Shown: in pieces, positions 34,839-47,574 of the stretch
How positions within the stretch are numbered: the first letter of the stretch is position 1
How the letters are laid out: every line of letters starts with the position of its first letter
Source: Calvatia gigantea
Lineage: Eukaryota; Basidiomycota; Agaricomycetes; Agaricales; Lycoperdaceae
Length of the DNA stretch: 64,000 nucleotides
Reading direction: 5' to 3'
NCBI GenBank assembly: GCA_025093985.1
Contig: JACAAK010000002.1
Span: forward strand, 3,100,001-3,164,000
The notes under the pieces: generated by a model
Seen by the model: the letters and a program-made list of their open reading frames with translations, nothing else
The model's database searches: none
What the model was told of the DNA's origin: nothing
Position numbers and translations under genes: made by a program

Positions 34839-37800
34839 TCATCGCCTCTCACGAACTTTGAACCACACAACGCCAATAACACCAAGGCCGAATCCTGCAA
34901 TAAAAGCGAAGAGAACCAAGATATCTCGATAATAGTTATTCGAACCGAATCCGAAAAGCTATTAAGAACCTTAGCGTTGGTTCTACTAATGACATAGAGA
35001 AAGCAGCCACGTACCAGATTCATAATCAAACTTGCCGAAATACTGACAGGCACACCCTGCAGCTTATCTTCGATCAACAACCCGGAGTCAACTTCGTTGA
35101 CAGAGAGTGCTTCGAGTGTATACTTCAAGGGACATAGCCATTGTAGCCATCGAAGGACGGGCGGTATAGCGTTCAGATGAACGAAGAATCCAGCGAATGT
35201 CATTTGGTATAGTGCCGTCAGGGCTGAGAGTAGGATGGCGATGCCACCATTTTGGAATAGGGTGCCGAGCAAAAAGTTCTGGGGGGAAGTGGTCAGGTGT
35301 GGCTCTGGTGCTCCAAGGTTGGGTGCTTACGAAGAGTGTCATGGCCATGCTATAGAGAACGAGGACGAAGAGGAACTTGAAAAAGTTGGCTGCGTGAGGC
35401 GCCAACCCTGCCATCCAGTAAGTACTGTATTGGTAGTTTAGCTGAATGTTTGAGTGAGTTACCAGTAAGACTTACACGGTAGAAACAATGATAGTTGGTA
35501 TAAGTCGAAGTGGTATCATATCAAAGAAGAATCGCGAAAAGAGCCAGGATGTAGGGCTGTAATACCCGCTGGAGCGTTCACGAAGGAAGAGGGGTCGGAT
35601 TTCGACAATATTGTAAAGAGCACTGAGAGTAGAGAATGCGATAAGGGCACCCTAGGAAGACATCAGTCTCGGTATAGTGTTGTCACCATAAATGTTCCGT
35701 ACCAGGAAGAACAAGCAACCAACACGAGACTGGAAGCCAGCGATGGAGGTGTCGGTCTTGTAATACAAGCCACCTGTAAACGACCTTGATGTTAACTTAA
35801 CGTGACAACAGAGCACAAAGGCTTACCACAAAACACACCGAGAACACTCGCCACTGTCATATGTGTGATGAATAATGACTTATCCCTACAACACCAATTA
35901 GGACCGTGTTAAAAGTCAGTTCCGCACCCTCACCTTCGCAAAATTTTCCATTCCCTTCCCGATAGATATTGGAATTGAGTTAAGAGTGTCGTCGCGTATC
36001 TCGACCGCGCTCTGCGGACATGATGACCTTCACCATGCGGAGGTACTAGTCCATTCGCGCTCTCCTTGCTGCCGCCCTCTTGCTGTAATGAAATATTCTC
36101 CTTCTCCGCTACCTCACTGCGAGATGGGTTGCCGTGCGTATGACTTTTAGGTGGTGACAGTTGGAACAAGCCAACAGGCGGATCACTAGCAACTTCGAGA
36201 AGGTAATCAGCGACATTGTAGCCTTGCGGGTAAGGAGGTGCAATTCCCGAGGCGTTTGATTTGAAATATTCAATAGGAGCCATCGATCCTGCACCAGAAT
36301 AGAGCGCGTGACCCTGTGAGAGCACTAAAATCGTATCAAATTGCTGATAGAGTTGCGAGCTAAAAGTGTATCAACAGGCGCCTAAACTTTCGAGATCGGG
36401 TTAGATGCATACCTTGGTTGGTGAATGGACGCGATGACGGGAATCGGGTTGGTGGGGTCATGGGCAATATCATAAAGCACCCTCGCAACGCGAGCAGCAG
36501 AAACCGAGTCAAGGCCTACCAGGTCCAACTTTGGTAAGGCAGAGGTAGATAACATACCCAATAAGAAACTCACCGGAAGTCGGCTCATCAAGAATGAGGA
36601 TATCGGGCGAGGCAATGAGTTCCAAGCCGATACTAACCCTCCTCATTTCTCCGCCACTAATTCCACGAGCCTTCCCACCAGTGTTATCCCCAATCCTGGC
36701 ATTTCTGATGTTCTCAATCCCAAGTTTCTCTAACAAGGTATCCACGCGTTCTTGCTTCTCCGTATCGGGGATGCTTTCAGGCAACCGCAAACGTGCGGCG
36801 AAGAGAAGCGCTTCAAATACGGTAAGCATTGGCGGAAGTATGTCTTGTTGTGGTACAAAACCAATCCGAGGAGTTCCTTGGAGATCTGAGCCAGACGGGG
36901 TAAGAACTTGACCGGACAGAACACCAGATTTGTTCTTCCCAGCAAGAATCTCCACCAAAGTGGTTTTTCCAGCACCTAAAATTTAATTATGTGATAACAT
37001 AACATATCGAGATGGACGGGACGCATACCACTGGGACCTAGGATAGCCATCATTTGTCCAGGATCCACACGCCCGCTGAGCGCATTAAGGATCGTCTTCT
37101 CGCCGTCGGAATGGCCGCCTTTCTTGCCGAACCAGCCCCCAAACGTGCGAGACTGCGAATCAGGGATGATATAGGTAAGGTCTAACCATTCTAGGGAAAC
37201 CCTCCGTCGGTCTATGTCCTTCAAGCCTGAACGCCTCGCAGCTCTTTGTTGGACGAGGCCCCAGATGATTGTCAATAGAGCAAGGAGAACAAGCCCTCCG
37301 ACGACAGCCAAACCAGCGATAACCCCTCCACTAAGGCCTGGCCCACCGTCGTCGACTGGGGTTGTGGCGTCTGTCAGATTTCCACCGCTATCAATGACAC
37401 TCTGTCTCACGCATTCTCCAAATGTACATCCGTCAAGTGTGAGCCCACCAGGGCCGAAGAGATCCTGAAGTGTCTTTTGGTTAAATCTGCAAGAAGCAGA
37501 ATTAGTCGAGGCGTTGACGGCGCCACATTCGATGTCGAGAGTGCCAATGAGACCGTTGATAGGATTGGTGAGATCCATCGCAGGTACTCCGCCACAGAAG
37601 GTAACTCCAGCTCGGCATGTACATTTCAGGTTGTTGCAATGCCAATTGGCACTTCCATCAGAATCATTGGCTTCTTGTGTGCAGGAATCTGCATGACAGT
37701 AGAATTGTTCTACACCGTCGTAGAAGAGTTGGGCGTAGATGGTTGCGACGTCGCCGAAAGTGGTAGTGTTCGGCAAAGGTGTCAGGGAAGGCTGACGGGT

Positions 37801-38465
37801 TCGCATGATATTTAATGTAGATTGTCTAGGATAGAGGCCTTGTAGTGTAGGATTCTAAAATACATCCTGTTAAGTAGCTGGCTAAGAAGGCGAATATTAT
37901 TCACGTACGTTGACTTGGCAGCTCATCTGCCCCGCAGCCCATACTCTTGGTGCAGTATTGCACACAAGGGTATCATTCTGCCCTGCCTGACCACCAAATG
38001 CCGATCCTGGACTCAACGACTGGCCCAAAGAAGCAAAGGCGTTTTGACAAGCACTGGAGCTGGTGCATACATTACACCCCGTCCCTGTCCATCCGTTCTG
38101 GCACGAACATCCCGCGCTTGTAAGGTTGGCGAATCCGGAGGAGGCTGGCGCCAGTGGGCGCTGAGGCCCTTGGAAGATGGTGCCACCGCAGGCTGGTTGT
38201 GAACACATTGAACCTCCAAAGCCTGTCGGACATGAGCAATTTGATCCGTTGGGTGTGCCAAAGTTTTCGCATGTCTGTGCATAGGCTGAGATGGAGGCTG
38301 AATCCCAGGAATATCGGATACCAAACAGCCCGCATTTTCTGTAGTAGAGCAGACGTGTCAGACTGTGTTGGTAGCTTTCAATAGAACATGTACGTCGAAG
38401 AAAAGACCGGAACCGAAGAGACCGTCGAGCAGCGCCAATATTGTTTGGAAGTGGTACATTTGCAT
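34839..38465 (-). CDS. ABCG-type transporter with N-terminal EGF-like region (Adp1-like)
   Basis: About ten exons ending in FKVRERR and a TGA at 34841..34839. The lumenal N-terminal half is Cys-rich (CSCPTGFGGSMCSQPACGG, CSCQNGWTGTGCNVC, later HCNNLKCTCRAG) and is followed by a membrane segment (GVIAGLAVVGGLVLLALLTI). The nucleotide-binding domain has Walker A GPSGAGKTT (split by an intron at 37030), signature ISGGEMRRVSIG and Walker B ILILDEPTSG. The C-terminal half is an ABC-2 membrane domain of six helices. The order resembles yeast Adp1, a half-transporter of unknown substrate. The first exon is uncertain: an ATG at 38465 or 38459 followed by a hydrophobic segment, spliced at 38393/38339, is one base out of phase in an AAAA run at 38335-38338. 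The start is divergent from COX17, 130 bp away. Confidence 0.88.
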
Positions 38466-38594
38466 TGACCCTCTATCTATTCCTAACGGAGAAGAGGCAC
38501 GTGATTTCACGGTCACGCGCACCGAATTTCTTTTTGAGCTGACTGTTCCTCCCGTTCCCTTCCAGGCTTCCACTCTCTGGACCCGTTTATCGAT
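38466..38594. promoter_or_regulatory. Shared divergent promoter (ABCG / COX17)
   Basis: Only about 130 bp separate the proposed ABCG start from the COX17 ATG, so regulatory elements must be shared or overlap the transcripts. No TATA box is seen. Confidence 0.4.
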
Positions 38595-38945
38595 ATGTTT
38601 GAAAAAGTAGGTATAAGGTTACCCTCAGGGCCTTATTGTTGACGGTATATCTCAGATATCTTCCTGGTGGTCCGGCCCATCCTCAACTCCCGCCGATGCA
38701 AAACCATATGACCCCACAGATCCCAAGCAGAACCCTTTGAACCCCAAGGGCCTCAAGCCGTACGCAGTTTTACTTCAAATTTGGCTTGGCTGAGCTCATT
38801 GATTACCAGATGCTGCGCCTGCCCGCAAACTAAGTCCGCAAGGGACGACTGCTTCCTCAAATATGGCGATCAGGCCACCGAGAAATGCAAGGAAGAAGTC
38901 CAGAACCATCTTGCTTGCATGCGCGGGCTTGGGTTCAAAATCTAG
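38595..38945 (+). CDS. COX17: Cytochrome c oxidase copper chaperone COX17
   Basis: Three exons (38595..38606, 38656..38759, 38810..38945) give 83 residues. The first exon holds just four codons (MFEK). The C-terminal part is unmistakable: GLKPCCACPQTKSARDDC, then a CX9C pair (ARDDCFLKYGDQATEKC) and HLACMRGLGFKI. COX17 carries Cu(I) in the intermembrane space and passes it to SCO1 and COX11 for cytochrome c oxidase assembly. The CC-xC copper site and the twin CX9C disulfide scaffold are complete. The gene is too fragmented to show as a long open frame. Confidence 0.94.
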
Positions 38946-39317
38946 ATGCATAGAGCTTATCTCCCTCGGACGCCCACGGTTATGCTCCGATAATCATTTA
39001 TGTTGTGGAACATAGACTAATATTAGCTTTCGCAAGATTGTATCATTGTCACTTAATGGACAACACCTCCGCTCATAGGACTAGACCTCTGGATGACCTC
39101 ATGTTGTCATCGTCACACTCAAGCATCTCATAACTTTAGCCTTATCTGCAAATTCGAGGCTCGATGGCATTATAATACAAGTCCATAACCATCAAGTCCG
39201 TACAAAGTACTAACGGTTCCTCAATTCCTCCGATCACAGGTCCTACTATCTAGGCAGTGTCAAACCCAATCCACAACCCCTAATGACGCAAGCTGCTGTT
39301 ACTCACCTGTTCATATC
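38946..39317. other. Spacer between COX17 and cerato-platanin 2 (convergent)
   Basis: 370 bp of 3' flanks, with no coding potential recognised. Confidence 0.4.
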
Positions 39318-39758
39318 TCAGGTGGTCTTGAAGCCGCAAGCTGTAGGGTCGACCTTCTTGGAAGTAACGTCAACAACACCATACTCCACTCCATGCCCGC
39401 CGGTCAAGTCATTCATCGCGGTTAAGGCGATATTGAAACCGCTCGCGGTATAGTCTACCGCTGTCACATTGATCACCTTCTTGCTGCCATCAGCATTGGT
39501 AAAGGTCAACTCCCAGCAACTTCCACACTCCTTCGAGTTCCAACCCGTGACAGCAGATGCACCTCCGATATACGGAAAACCAGGGAGGTCTCCGAAAGTC
39601 TTGTATCCACGAGTGAGGAGGCCATTTGGACCGTTGGAGCATGCAACGGTCGAAAGAGACCCAGTTTTTTGGTCATAGACCGGATCGTACCTGACAGAGT
39701 CTGCCATGGCGGAGGATGCTGCGAGAGCAACAGCAACGAGAGCAGAAGTGAACTTCAT
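39318..39758 (-). CDS. Cerato-platanin family secreted protein 2
   Basis: Single uninterrupted exon of 146 residues. The ATG at 39758 was chosen over upstream in-frame codons because it begins a clean signal peptide (MKFTSALVAVALAASSAMA). Mature family motifs are SVRYDPVYDQKTGSLSTVAC, GPNGLLTRGYKTFGDLPGFP, GWNSKECGSCWELTFTN, VINVTAVDYTASGFNIAL and DPTACGF, with four conserved Cys. It keeps SVRYDP, which is degraded in the paralogue 15 kb away. A TATA box (ATATAAAA) lies at 39834..39827. Secreted, wall- or surface-associated, and likely active in chitin binding or plant recognition by analogy with the family. Confidence 0.95.
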   Translation of the reverse strand: MKFTSALVAVALAASSAMADSVRYDPVYDQKTGSLSTVACSNGPNGLLTRGYKTFGDLPGFPYIGGASAVTGWNSKECGSCWELTFTNADGSKKVINVTAVDYTASGFNIALTAMNDLTGGHGVEYGVVDVTSKKVDPTACGFKTT

Positions 39759-39826
39759 AGTGGCTTGTGATGTTGTAAAAATGGTTTGTGGAATGCGACC
39801 TGACGAAAACCTGCAGCTACAGCACA

Positions 39827-39834
39827 TTTTATAT
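39827..39834 (-). promoter_or_regulatory. TATA box of cerato-platanin gene 2
   Basis: ATATAAAA on the minus strand, 69-76 bp upstream of the start codon. Confidence 0.6.
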
Positions 39835-41606
39835 CTTTGAAGGCTACGATGTCAACGGCCCTGTTCGGTCAAGACCTCCTCGCTCTGTCTCTTGCATTCT
39901 AGTTCAAACTCGTTTCATGTTCAGCTGCCCTTTGGTCGGGGAGAGAGAGCCGTGCGCTGAGGGCATGCCGACGCGAAACCAACAGTTATTATTAGCCCAT
40001 AGTGGAGAAATGTATTGGAATTTCCGTTAGAGAGGCTTCGTCGCCCATATCAATCCCCGACTGTGGGGAAAACTCGCCGACTTTGAGATGAATACCAACA
40101 CCATTTTCGAGGGACAAGCAAAGGCGGGCTTGATCGTCCGTCAGCGCCTTCCAGCCTCAAGAGTCGAGAATGGGGCTACAAAAGCCACCTCCGACAAGAT
40201 GGGGTGTTTTAAATACAAACAGTTCTAATACCCCCAAAATAAAAAGGAGGGGGATTGGGACAAGGGAAATCATGATCAAATTGTTGCTCACAGCTCCACA
40301 GTGAAAGGATGTTGACATGCGAATTGAAGTTATAAGTCTGAGAGCCTCGAAGAAATGACAACGTAAAGGTCTAAACTTGGGTCATCACACCCAACAAATC
40401 ACCCCACATAAATGGGCCTCTTTTCCCCTCACCCAATGCTATCGAGACTTTCAGGGAAAAAATCGTTCTTTCCAACCTCGACGTACCCACGCATCTCACA
40501 ATGATGTTCTCTGGCTTCTCAACTCTTCTCAGTCTTCACGTTTATGGACTCCCATCTCGAATACAACCGATTCCGTCAGAAGCGTCTATCTAACGCCTCA
40601 TGGGTTATCCAGATGCACATAATGTCAGAAGCCAGCAGCCTTGATTTGTCCTTGGGGTAACAGCATATGCTTGCTACGCAAGTGGCAGAGAACAATCACG
40701 GTGCAAGTAATAAAGCATACAGAGTTAGCGCTTGACGTTGACAACCTCAGGAAGCGAGAATGTTCTCCAGTTGTACTTATCAATTCAGAAGTGGATCCTC
40801 TCGTACTGCCTCGTCATGGCATCCGATCTGGCAAATTTTCTGCATTGTCCGCTAATGTACGTGCCCTGGAGTCACGTTACTATCCTGTTGTATGTTCCTC
40901 CGAGGCGGTAGTATTTGCCGTCACCATGTCCGATTTGCAATTTCCGGGCGAGCCAATTTTCACACCGAAACCCCCGGCTGGACCCTCCGTAAATCAAGAA
41001 GTGAAAATTTCCAAAAGTCGCTCGTAAAGCGGGATATCCTCCGGGCCCTCATAGCATATCTTTGATCTCGTAAACCTGGCAATCGGCGAGAAATCTAAAG
41101 ACATTCTTCAGGCCTTCAGGAATGGACGCCTTCCTTTACACTTCTGAATCCGGTATCCAAACGTATGCTCATCGCCCTCCAAGGGCCGTGGGATCATTGG
41201 GAAATCATTGATCTGTCCTCTGCACCCCCGTTTTGGTTGACCTACGTAGATGTTCAAGCTTCAACGTATAGATTGATGAAGGCTTCAAACATCTGGTACT
41301 CCTTGTGATTTGGCTAGTTCAACAGAACTCCACTTGAACAACATAACGTACAAGCGTTATCTACAGTTCAGCTTCGCTCCAAATGGGGGAAGTAAAAATA
41401 GTGTCTGCAAGTTCTGGGCGCTTCAACCTCCCTGGTTGATGCGGGTTTTTGGCCGTTCGTCAACGAAATAAACCACTCATCGTGCGCCACCGTCATGACG
41501 TATCAGATACCAGCAATTCCAATGGAAGGGCCAAGAAATAGATTCTGAATCGGTATGATATTCCATCCGAAAGACTGGATAGACGACTGGAAGAATTAAG
41601 AGGGAG
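39835..41606. other. 1.8 kb without a recognisable gene
   Basis: Between the divergent cerato-platanin 2 and P-type ATPase genes. A 128-codon plus-strand frame at 40641-41027 is motif-free. No tandem or inverted repeat was noticed. Confidence 0.4.
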
Positions 41607-41613
41607 TATAAAG
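41607..41613 (+). promoter_or_regulatory. TATA box of the P-type ATPase gene
   Basis: TATAAAG lies 47-53 bp before the ATG. Confidence 0.5.
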
Positions 41614-41659
41614 TCTTAATCACTGTCTTTCAAACTTGGATCTCCACCTCCCGCTCACC

Positions 41660-44600
41660 ATGAAGCCTTCTCCTGAACCTGAGGTTCCCGAAATCAAGGC
41701 TGAGGACGATGACGGAGTTATCGCTCAACGTACGATTGTGTTTCCGCAAAACGAAAATACTCGCGAAGACCGCCATATCGGACAATCCCGTCCCAAGGGC
41801 CCGGAAATGAAAAGAACTCTCACGCAGGAAGAACGAGATCTCGCCAACGCTGGATACGAAGCACTTGATGCCTTCAAGCAAAATCAACGCATTTCGGAGC
41901 CCACGAACGCCGACATTCAAGAACACAGACTCCCGCTTTCCGCGCTGGAAGAAGTTCTCGATACATCCTTTGACTACAAGGATGCCCCCAAGTCGCATGG
42001 TTTGAGTGAAGAGGAAGCCAAGGCTCGTTTACAACGGGATGGGCGTAATGTACTAACTCCAACAAAGAAGAAGTCGGCTTTGAGAAAGGTACGCGACCTA
42101 TTTTATTTATTGTATTCCTGGCATTTTGGTTGACGGGATGATAGTTCATCGACAGGCTACTCACATTGTTCAACGTCCTATTGATCGTTGCTGGTATCCT
42201 TGAATATATCTTGCTAGCGATTGACTTCAAGGTATGTTACGGTGACATTTACGTCAATCAGAGGTTAACCGCCCACTGTAGGCGAATTTTCAAAATACGT
42301 ACCTTGGGGCCATCCTTATTGGTGTCGCGTTCATCAATGCTTTCGTCGATTTCTACCAGCTTCAAAAGTCAGAAGCCATTTTGGCTTCCTTCCTTGCTAT
42401 GATCCCTCCCACTTGTCGCGTTGTCAGGGGTGGTACAATCAAATCCATACCCGCTGCCGACCTGGTCAAAGGGGACGTTGTACTCTTGGTAAGCCTATCT
42501 CCTAGTTACACCCACGGCAACGGGTTAGGCTGACCACGGACTCCAGAGGAGTGGCGACAAGACTCCAGCTGACCTCCTGATATTTGCTTCGTCGGAACTC
42601 AAGGTGGATAACAGCAGTCTTACTGGAGAATCGGAGCCTCAAGACCGGTTATCCATGCCAAATGGATCCAAACACCGCCCTGTAGAGGCCGAGAATTTGG
42701 TATGTTTCCTTTGCCGTTAATCTTCACAGAGTTATTCAACTTATCTAGGCGTTTAACTCGACTCTCGTCGTCAATGGTGAAGCATGGGGTCGTAAGTTCT
42801 CTCACAGTTTACCACCCCTTTCGCATCTCATAGCCTCCCAGTTGTTGTCCGAACTGGCGACCATACCTTCATCGGTAAGTTTCTTTTTCAACCCGATCAT
42901 CCTGAGTCGTCCGTTGATGAGATTTCAACAGGCCAGATTGCTCGCCTTACCGGCAGTGAAACTGGGAACAAGAGCCCCCTCGCTGTCGAAATGTAAGCTT
43001 ACCCGCGAGATTTTAACAAAAAACATATTCTGAAGATAATTGTAGCGGCCGCTTCGTCATTACCATCTCTTGCATCGCCTTTTTGTTTGCGGTCTGCTTC
43101 TTCGCCGTCGGTCTTACTACTGTCTACAAGGGCAAGGTCGCAGCTACTATAACCTTCGCTGTCTCCATTCTCGTCGCCTTCGTGCCCGAAGGGCTTCCCT
43201 CCGTTGTCACGCTATTGCTTTCAATTGCTGCCAAGCGCATGGCCGCTCAAAATGTCCTTGTCAAAGACCTTCAAGGTGTCGAGACTTTGGGATCTGTTTG
43301 TTTATAGTCTTCTCTCACGGCTTCCTCAAAACTAACGTTGGCTGCAGTTGACCCTGCTTGCCACCGACAAGACCGGAACCTTGACTCGCAATCAGATGAC
43401 TGTGAGTGTCAAGCGTAATGTAATCGGATAGAAGTCTGATTGAAATTGTAGGTTACTAACGCCTGGAGCGGCGAGAAGATGTACACCACTTTTCAGGTGA
43501 TTATCTCCCCATCTCATCTTGCAGACAACAAGCTCACGTTTCGCCACTCCAGTCAAACAACGACGATGATGAAACCGAAGTGTTTACAATTGAGGCTTCC
43601 GGAATGAGGGAAATAGCGGATGTCTCTGCTCTTAACTCCCGCATCAAGTTCGACCGGACGGACGTACCATTTGACCAACGAAACATTTTAGGTGATGCTA
43701 CAGAAACTGGTCTCACCCGCTTCGCAGCTCGCTATTTAACGACGGGATATGACGATTATGTCAAGGCCTATACCAAGGCGTTCGAAAGTGAGTTTGATAT
43801 AAAGGTTCTTAGAACGTAAGGACTGAGCGGTTTATTAGTCCCTTTCAACTCGACGAATAAGTGGGCTCTCGTAATTGTGAGTACCCTGATCCTGCTGAAG
43901 TTTCAGGACAAAGGACGAGGCGCACTAATTCCTTCCCATAGTTGAATAAAACTCATTCGACCGGTTGCTTGACTGCATACCTCAAGGGTGCTCCAGAACG
44001 GGTTCTAGCTAAATGCAACACCTACCTCAAGAACGGTAAATACTACCCTATCACCGAAGAGTTCAACAAAGCTTATGAAGATGCGTACAACGTGCGTTCA
44101 CCCCATTTGGATCCATCCATAATTGAGTCTGACGAGGTTCCTAGTACATGGCATCCCGTGGACACCGTGTCATTGGCTGTGCCCAATATCTCCTTCCTGG
44201 CGAGGAATATCCTATCGATTACGCTTTCAGCAAGAATGACGGAAACTATCCGAGTGAAGGGTTCTGCTTCATTGGCCTCATCTCTTTGGAAGACCCGCCT
44301 AAGCATGGTGTTCGTGAGGCCATAGGCACACTTCGTCTCGCTGGTATTAAGGTTATGATGATCACTGGTACGTGCCCCATTTTGGCGGTCTTGAATTCGG
44401 TCAGTGATATTGCTGCCAATAACAAGGTGACCACCCGAAAACCGCTGAAGCAATCGCTCGCAAGATTAATCTCGTTCTTGGTGAAACGCGGGAGTCGCTG
44501 AGCGTGAAGACGGGTCGTCTGGTTGAAGAGATTTACGACGACGAGACGACAGCAGTCGTGATCCATGGGGATGATATTGACAACCTTGAAGGATGGCAGT

Positions 44601-46634
44601 GGGACCAGAGTATGTCTGCTTTCTTCCTGTTATATGGGCATTTACTAAAGTAGAGCCTTAAGTTTTCAACAAGCCCGAAATTGTCTTCGCCCGAACTACT
44701 CCAAAACACAAACTTGAGATCGGTAAGTTGTGATCTCAGTTGCACTAGCGAGGTTACTTACGGTTAGTGCCTAGTCAAACGTGCCCAGGCTCTTGGTCAC
44801 GTCGTTGGAGTGTAAGTTGGTTTTGTTATTCCTCCCTAACCCAAGACTTAGGGGTTTTCTAGTACCGGAGACGGTGTCAATGATTCTCCCGCTCTTAAGA
44901 AGGTTGGTGTATAGTATTTTAATAAGCCGTTATATCCATGATCTGATGTTAATCTCAGGCTGACTTGGGTATTGCGATGAACATCTCCGGCTCTGATGTG
45001 TCAAAGGAAGCGGCTAACATGATCCTACTCGGTGAGTGCTCACTGTTGGGAGAGAGCGTTTTGAAACTAACCAAATATGTCTGATAGATGATAATTTCGC
45101 GTCTACCGTCAGTGAGTACACACCCAGGGTGCTTCGCAGAAGGCAATTAACCAATCCTCACAGAGGGCGTTGCTGAGGGTCGTTTGATTTTTAACAATCT
45201 GAAACGTTCCATCCAGTGAGTACCAAGGCAACATGCACGCCCCAACGATACTGACACCATCACAAGATACACCTTGACTCACAGTACTCCGGAAGTCATT
45301 CCTCAGCTGCTCTGTAAGTCCATGAATGGTCTGCAAAACCCCGTTCGCCGTTCATTGGTTTTGTTTTAGATGTCGTTATCCCGATCCCTATACCTCTAAC
45401 CGCTATTTTGATCCTCGTCATCGGTACGTCAAAACACCCCCAATTCAGTTGACTTTACTTACGATGCTGTGATAGATCTTGGCTTTGACTTGTTCATCGG
45501 TGTACGGAACCAAATAGCTTGAATTGCCAGAAACGCTTATTGAAGATTTTCCATTCAGCTAACTTTCGCTTGGGACAAGCCAGAAACCACTGACGGTCTG
45601 ATGCGTTTAAATCCTCGCAAGCCTGGTATGTCCTCCGCTCAGCATTTTGCCTTCGCTCAAACAGTCCCACAGTCAACGCCCGTTCCATCCTCTCTCGGAA
45701 GAGGCGTGCTCTTAGACGTTCAAAGACCATTGGCCGGGACGCAGAGAGCGGGGGGGAACGCGTGATTGCATCCAAATTCAGACAATTTTTGGACCGTTTC
45801 AAGGCACCTTTCACCAAAGACTTCTGGCAGGACCTCATGGAGGACACAGATAATGAAAAGCTCGTTGATCTTGGTCTTTTGAGCTACGCCTATCTGGAGG
45901 CTGGGGTAATTGAATCTATTTCTACGTGTGTACTATCCGTCTTTTCCATGGACTAGGAGATGACTGACTGGCCCGATGGTGTTGATTAGACTTATCTCCT
46001 ACTTTGTCGTATTTTGGAAGAACGGATTCCTGCCTTCTGATTTACGGCAGGCGCAGTCAGCAGGAGGTAATTTTACCTACTCATATGCAGCGGTCTTATA
46101 TCCCCGCTAACTTACATACGCAGTATACTTCCTCAAAGACAGCCCGGACTTCATTAACTACCGCGGACAAGCCATCCATGCTGCTGCTCAGGTTGATGCA
46201 CTCGGTCAAGCCCAAGCTATCTTCTACTTCTCGATTCTCATCACTCAGTGCTTCAACATCTTCGCCGTTAAAGCCAAGCTCACGTATCCGTTCGGTCGTC
46301 ATATTGTCAGCAACAAGTGGAACTTTGTTGGCATCTTGTTCGGTGCCGCCCTTGCGGTGTTTGTTATCTACCCGCCACCATTCCATGTCGTCTTCGGTGG
46401 CTCTGTCCACGCCTCACCGTTGTACTGGCTTATTGCTTTCGGGTTTGGTACCCTCTTGTTGGCTTGGGCTTCGCTTCGCGTTATCATTCTGAGGAAGAGT
46501 ATAGAACATAAGAGGGTGAAGGATATCAAGGGATTGATGATGTGTAAGTGTCTTTGTCGGTTAATGCGAATTGGTATACTGATTTAACCGTTTATATAGT
46601 CCCAACCATGAGAACTATGAGCGTTAGACCCTAA
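41660..46634 (+). CDS. Type IIC P-type cation ATPase (Na+/K+-ATPase alpha-like)
   Basis: More than twenty exons from ATG 41660 to TAA 46632-46634, about 1,100 residues. Landmarks in order: a cytosolic N-terminus ending in SHGLSEEEAKARLQRDGRNV, the actuator motif SSLTGESEPQ, TM4 with VAFVPEGLPSVVT, the phosphorylation site LLATDKTGTLTRNQMT, the nucleotide site YLKGAPERVL, GYRVIG-like RGHRVIGCAQ, the hinge [21 protein letters not shown] and a C-terminal helix bundle ending TMRTMSVRP. The PEGL sequence in TM4 and VETLGS before the Asp loop place it with Na,K/H,K-type pumps rather than fungal ENA (type IID) or PMA1. It should exchange alkali cations across the plasma membrane; no beta subunit is visible in the window. 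I followed most joins and saw no frame break. Confidence 0.9.
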
Positions 46635-46745
46635 TCACTCTATCCTACGTACTAATCATGACCCCCGTTTCATGAGTCACGGCACGGACGGAAATATTAT
46701 GACCAACTAGCCAGAACGGATGTACTACAATACTGTATCGCGATG

Positions 46746-47574
46746 TTATATCTGGAATATACTAGACTGCATAAACGCAGCCTTATACCTGGTTTCTAAA
46801 AACGGTGTAATCATACGAGGTTCTTTGGCAATTGCATAAACCCCGAAAAGTACTGGGGCGATTACACCACCAATCGCTAGACTCCTCCATGTCTTGCGGG
46901 AGGGCCTTGTAAAGATATTATAAATAAGAACAATACCATCTGCGGCATGAAGCGCGGCGGAGCTGACAAGTCCAGCATATAGGAACCAACTCCTCCAAGG
47001 CCATGTGTGTAACCCGTACTTGACGTACTCGTAATCGAGAGAAGAAGGTCCAACGGCGGATATCGATTCGATCTGGAGTGCCGGGTAGTCGCGGTGCACA
47101 AGGAAATGGATAGGGAGGAAGACGAGAGCAGTCGCGTAGCCTGTTAGAGTCAACCAGCTAGTCAGCGGGCGCGAAGCGTTCATTGATATTGATCCGGGTT
47201 CAGACGGTTTACGGTCCGCCATTTGTTGCTTTGAAGGCATGCAAAGGAATAGGAGACGTTTCGAGATTCCTGCGAGGGCATGTACGGTGATAGGACCTAG
47301 AACCAGGTATTTCTCTCCGAATTCAGTTTGGTAGTATTCACGGCCCAGGAGCTGGTCAGTGGTACGGTCTTTGTCAGTTTCCTTGCGTTGTGTCTAAGGC
47401 GAATGAATATACCATGGTCTGCGATGCTAAGCTGGTCCCGCCTATATTTGCGAGGACTGGGGCGGTGAGGTGAACGAGGAGGAATGTGGCGATGAAGGGT
47501 GTTGTCGCGTGTGAGATTAGTGTAAGTCCTCTCGCAATGGAACTTCGAAAACCTCGAATGTTAGGATCTGGCAT
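46746..47574 (-). CDS. DUF1691 mitochondrial membrane protein, MCP1-like
   Basis: Two exons (47574..47413 and 47351..46746) joined in phase 0 give 255 residues. Membrane segments with conserved His are visible: GLTLISHATTPFIATFLLVHLTAPVLA, then GREYYQTEFGEKYLVLGPITVHALAG, WLTLTGYATALVFLPIHFLVHRDYP and a final ADGIVLIYNIF. The His-bearing helix pairs resemble the cytochrome b fold of succinate dehydrogenase anchors. Yeast Mcp1, also with DUF1691, is an outer-membrane protein that recruits Vps13 lipid transporters. The family assignment is from memory and fairly secure; the Vps13 role is extrapolation. The gene is convergent with the ATPase, 111 bp apart. Confidence 0.72.
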
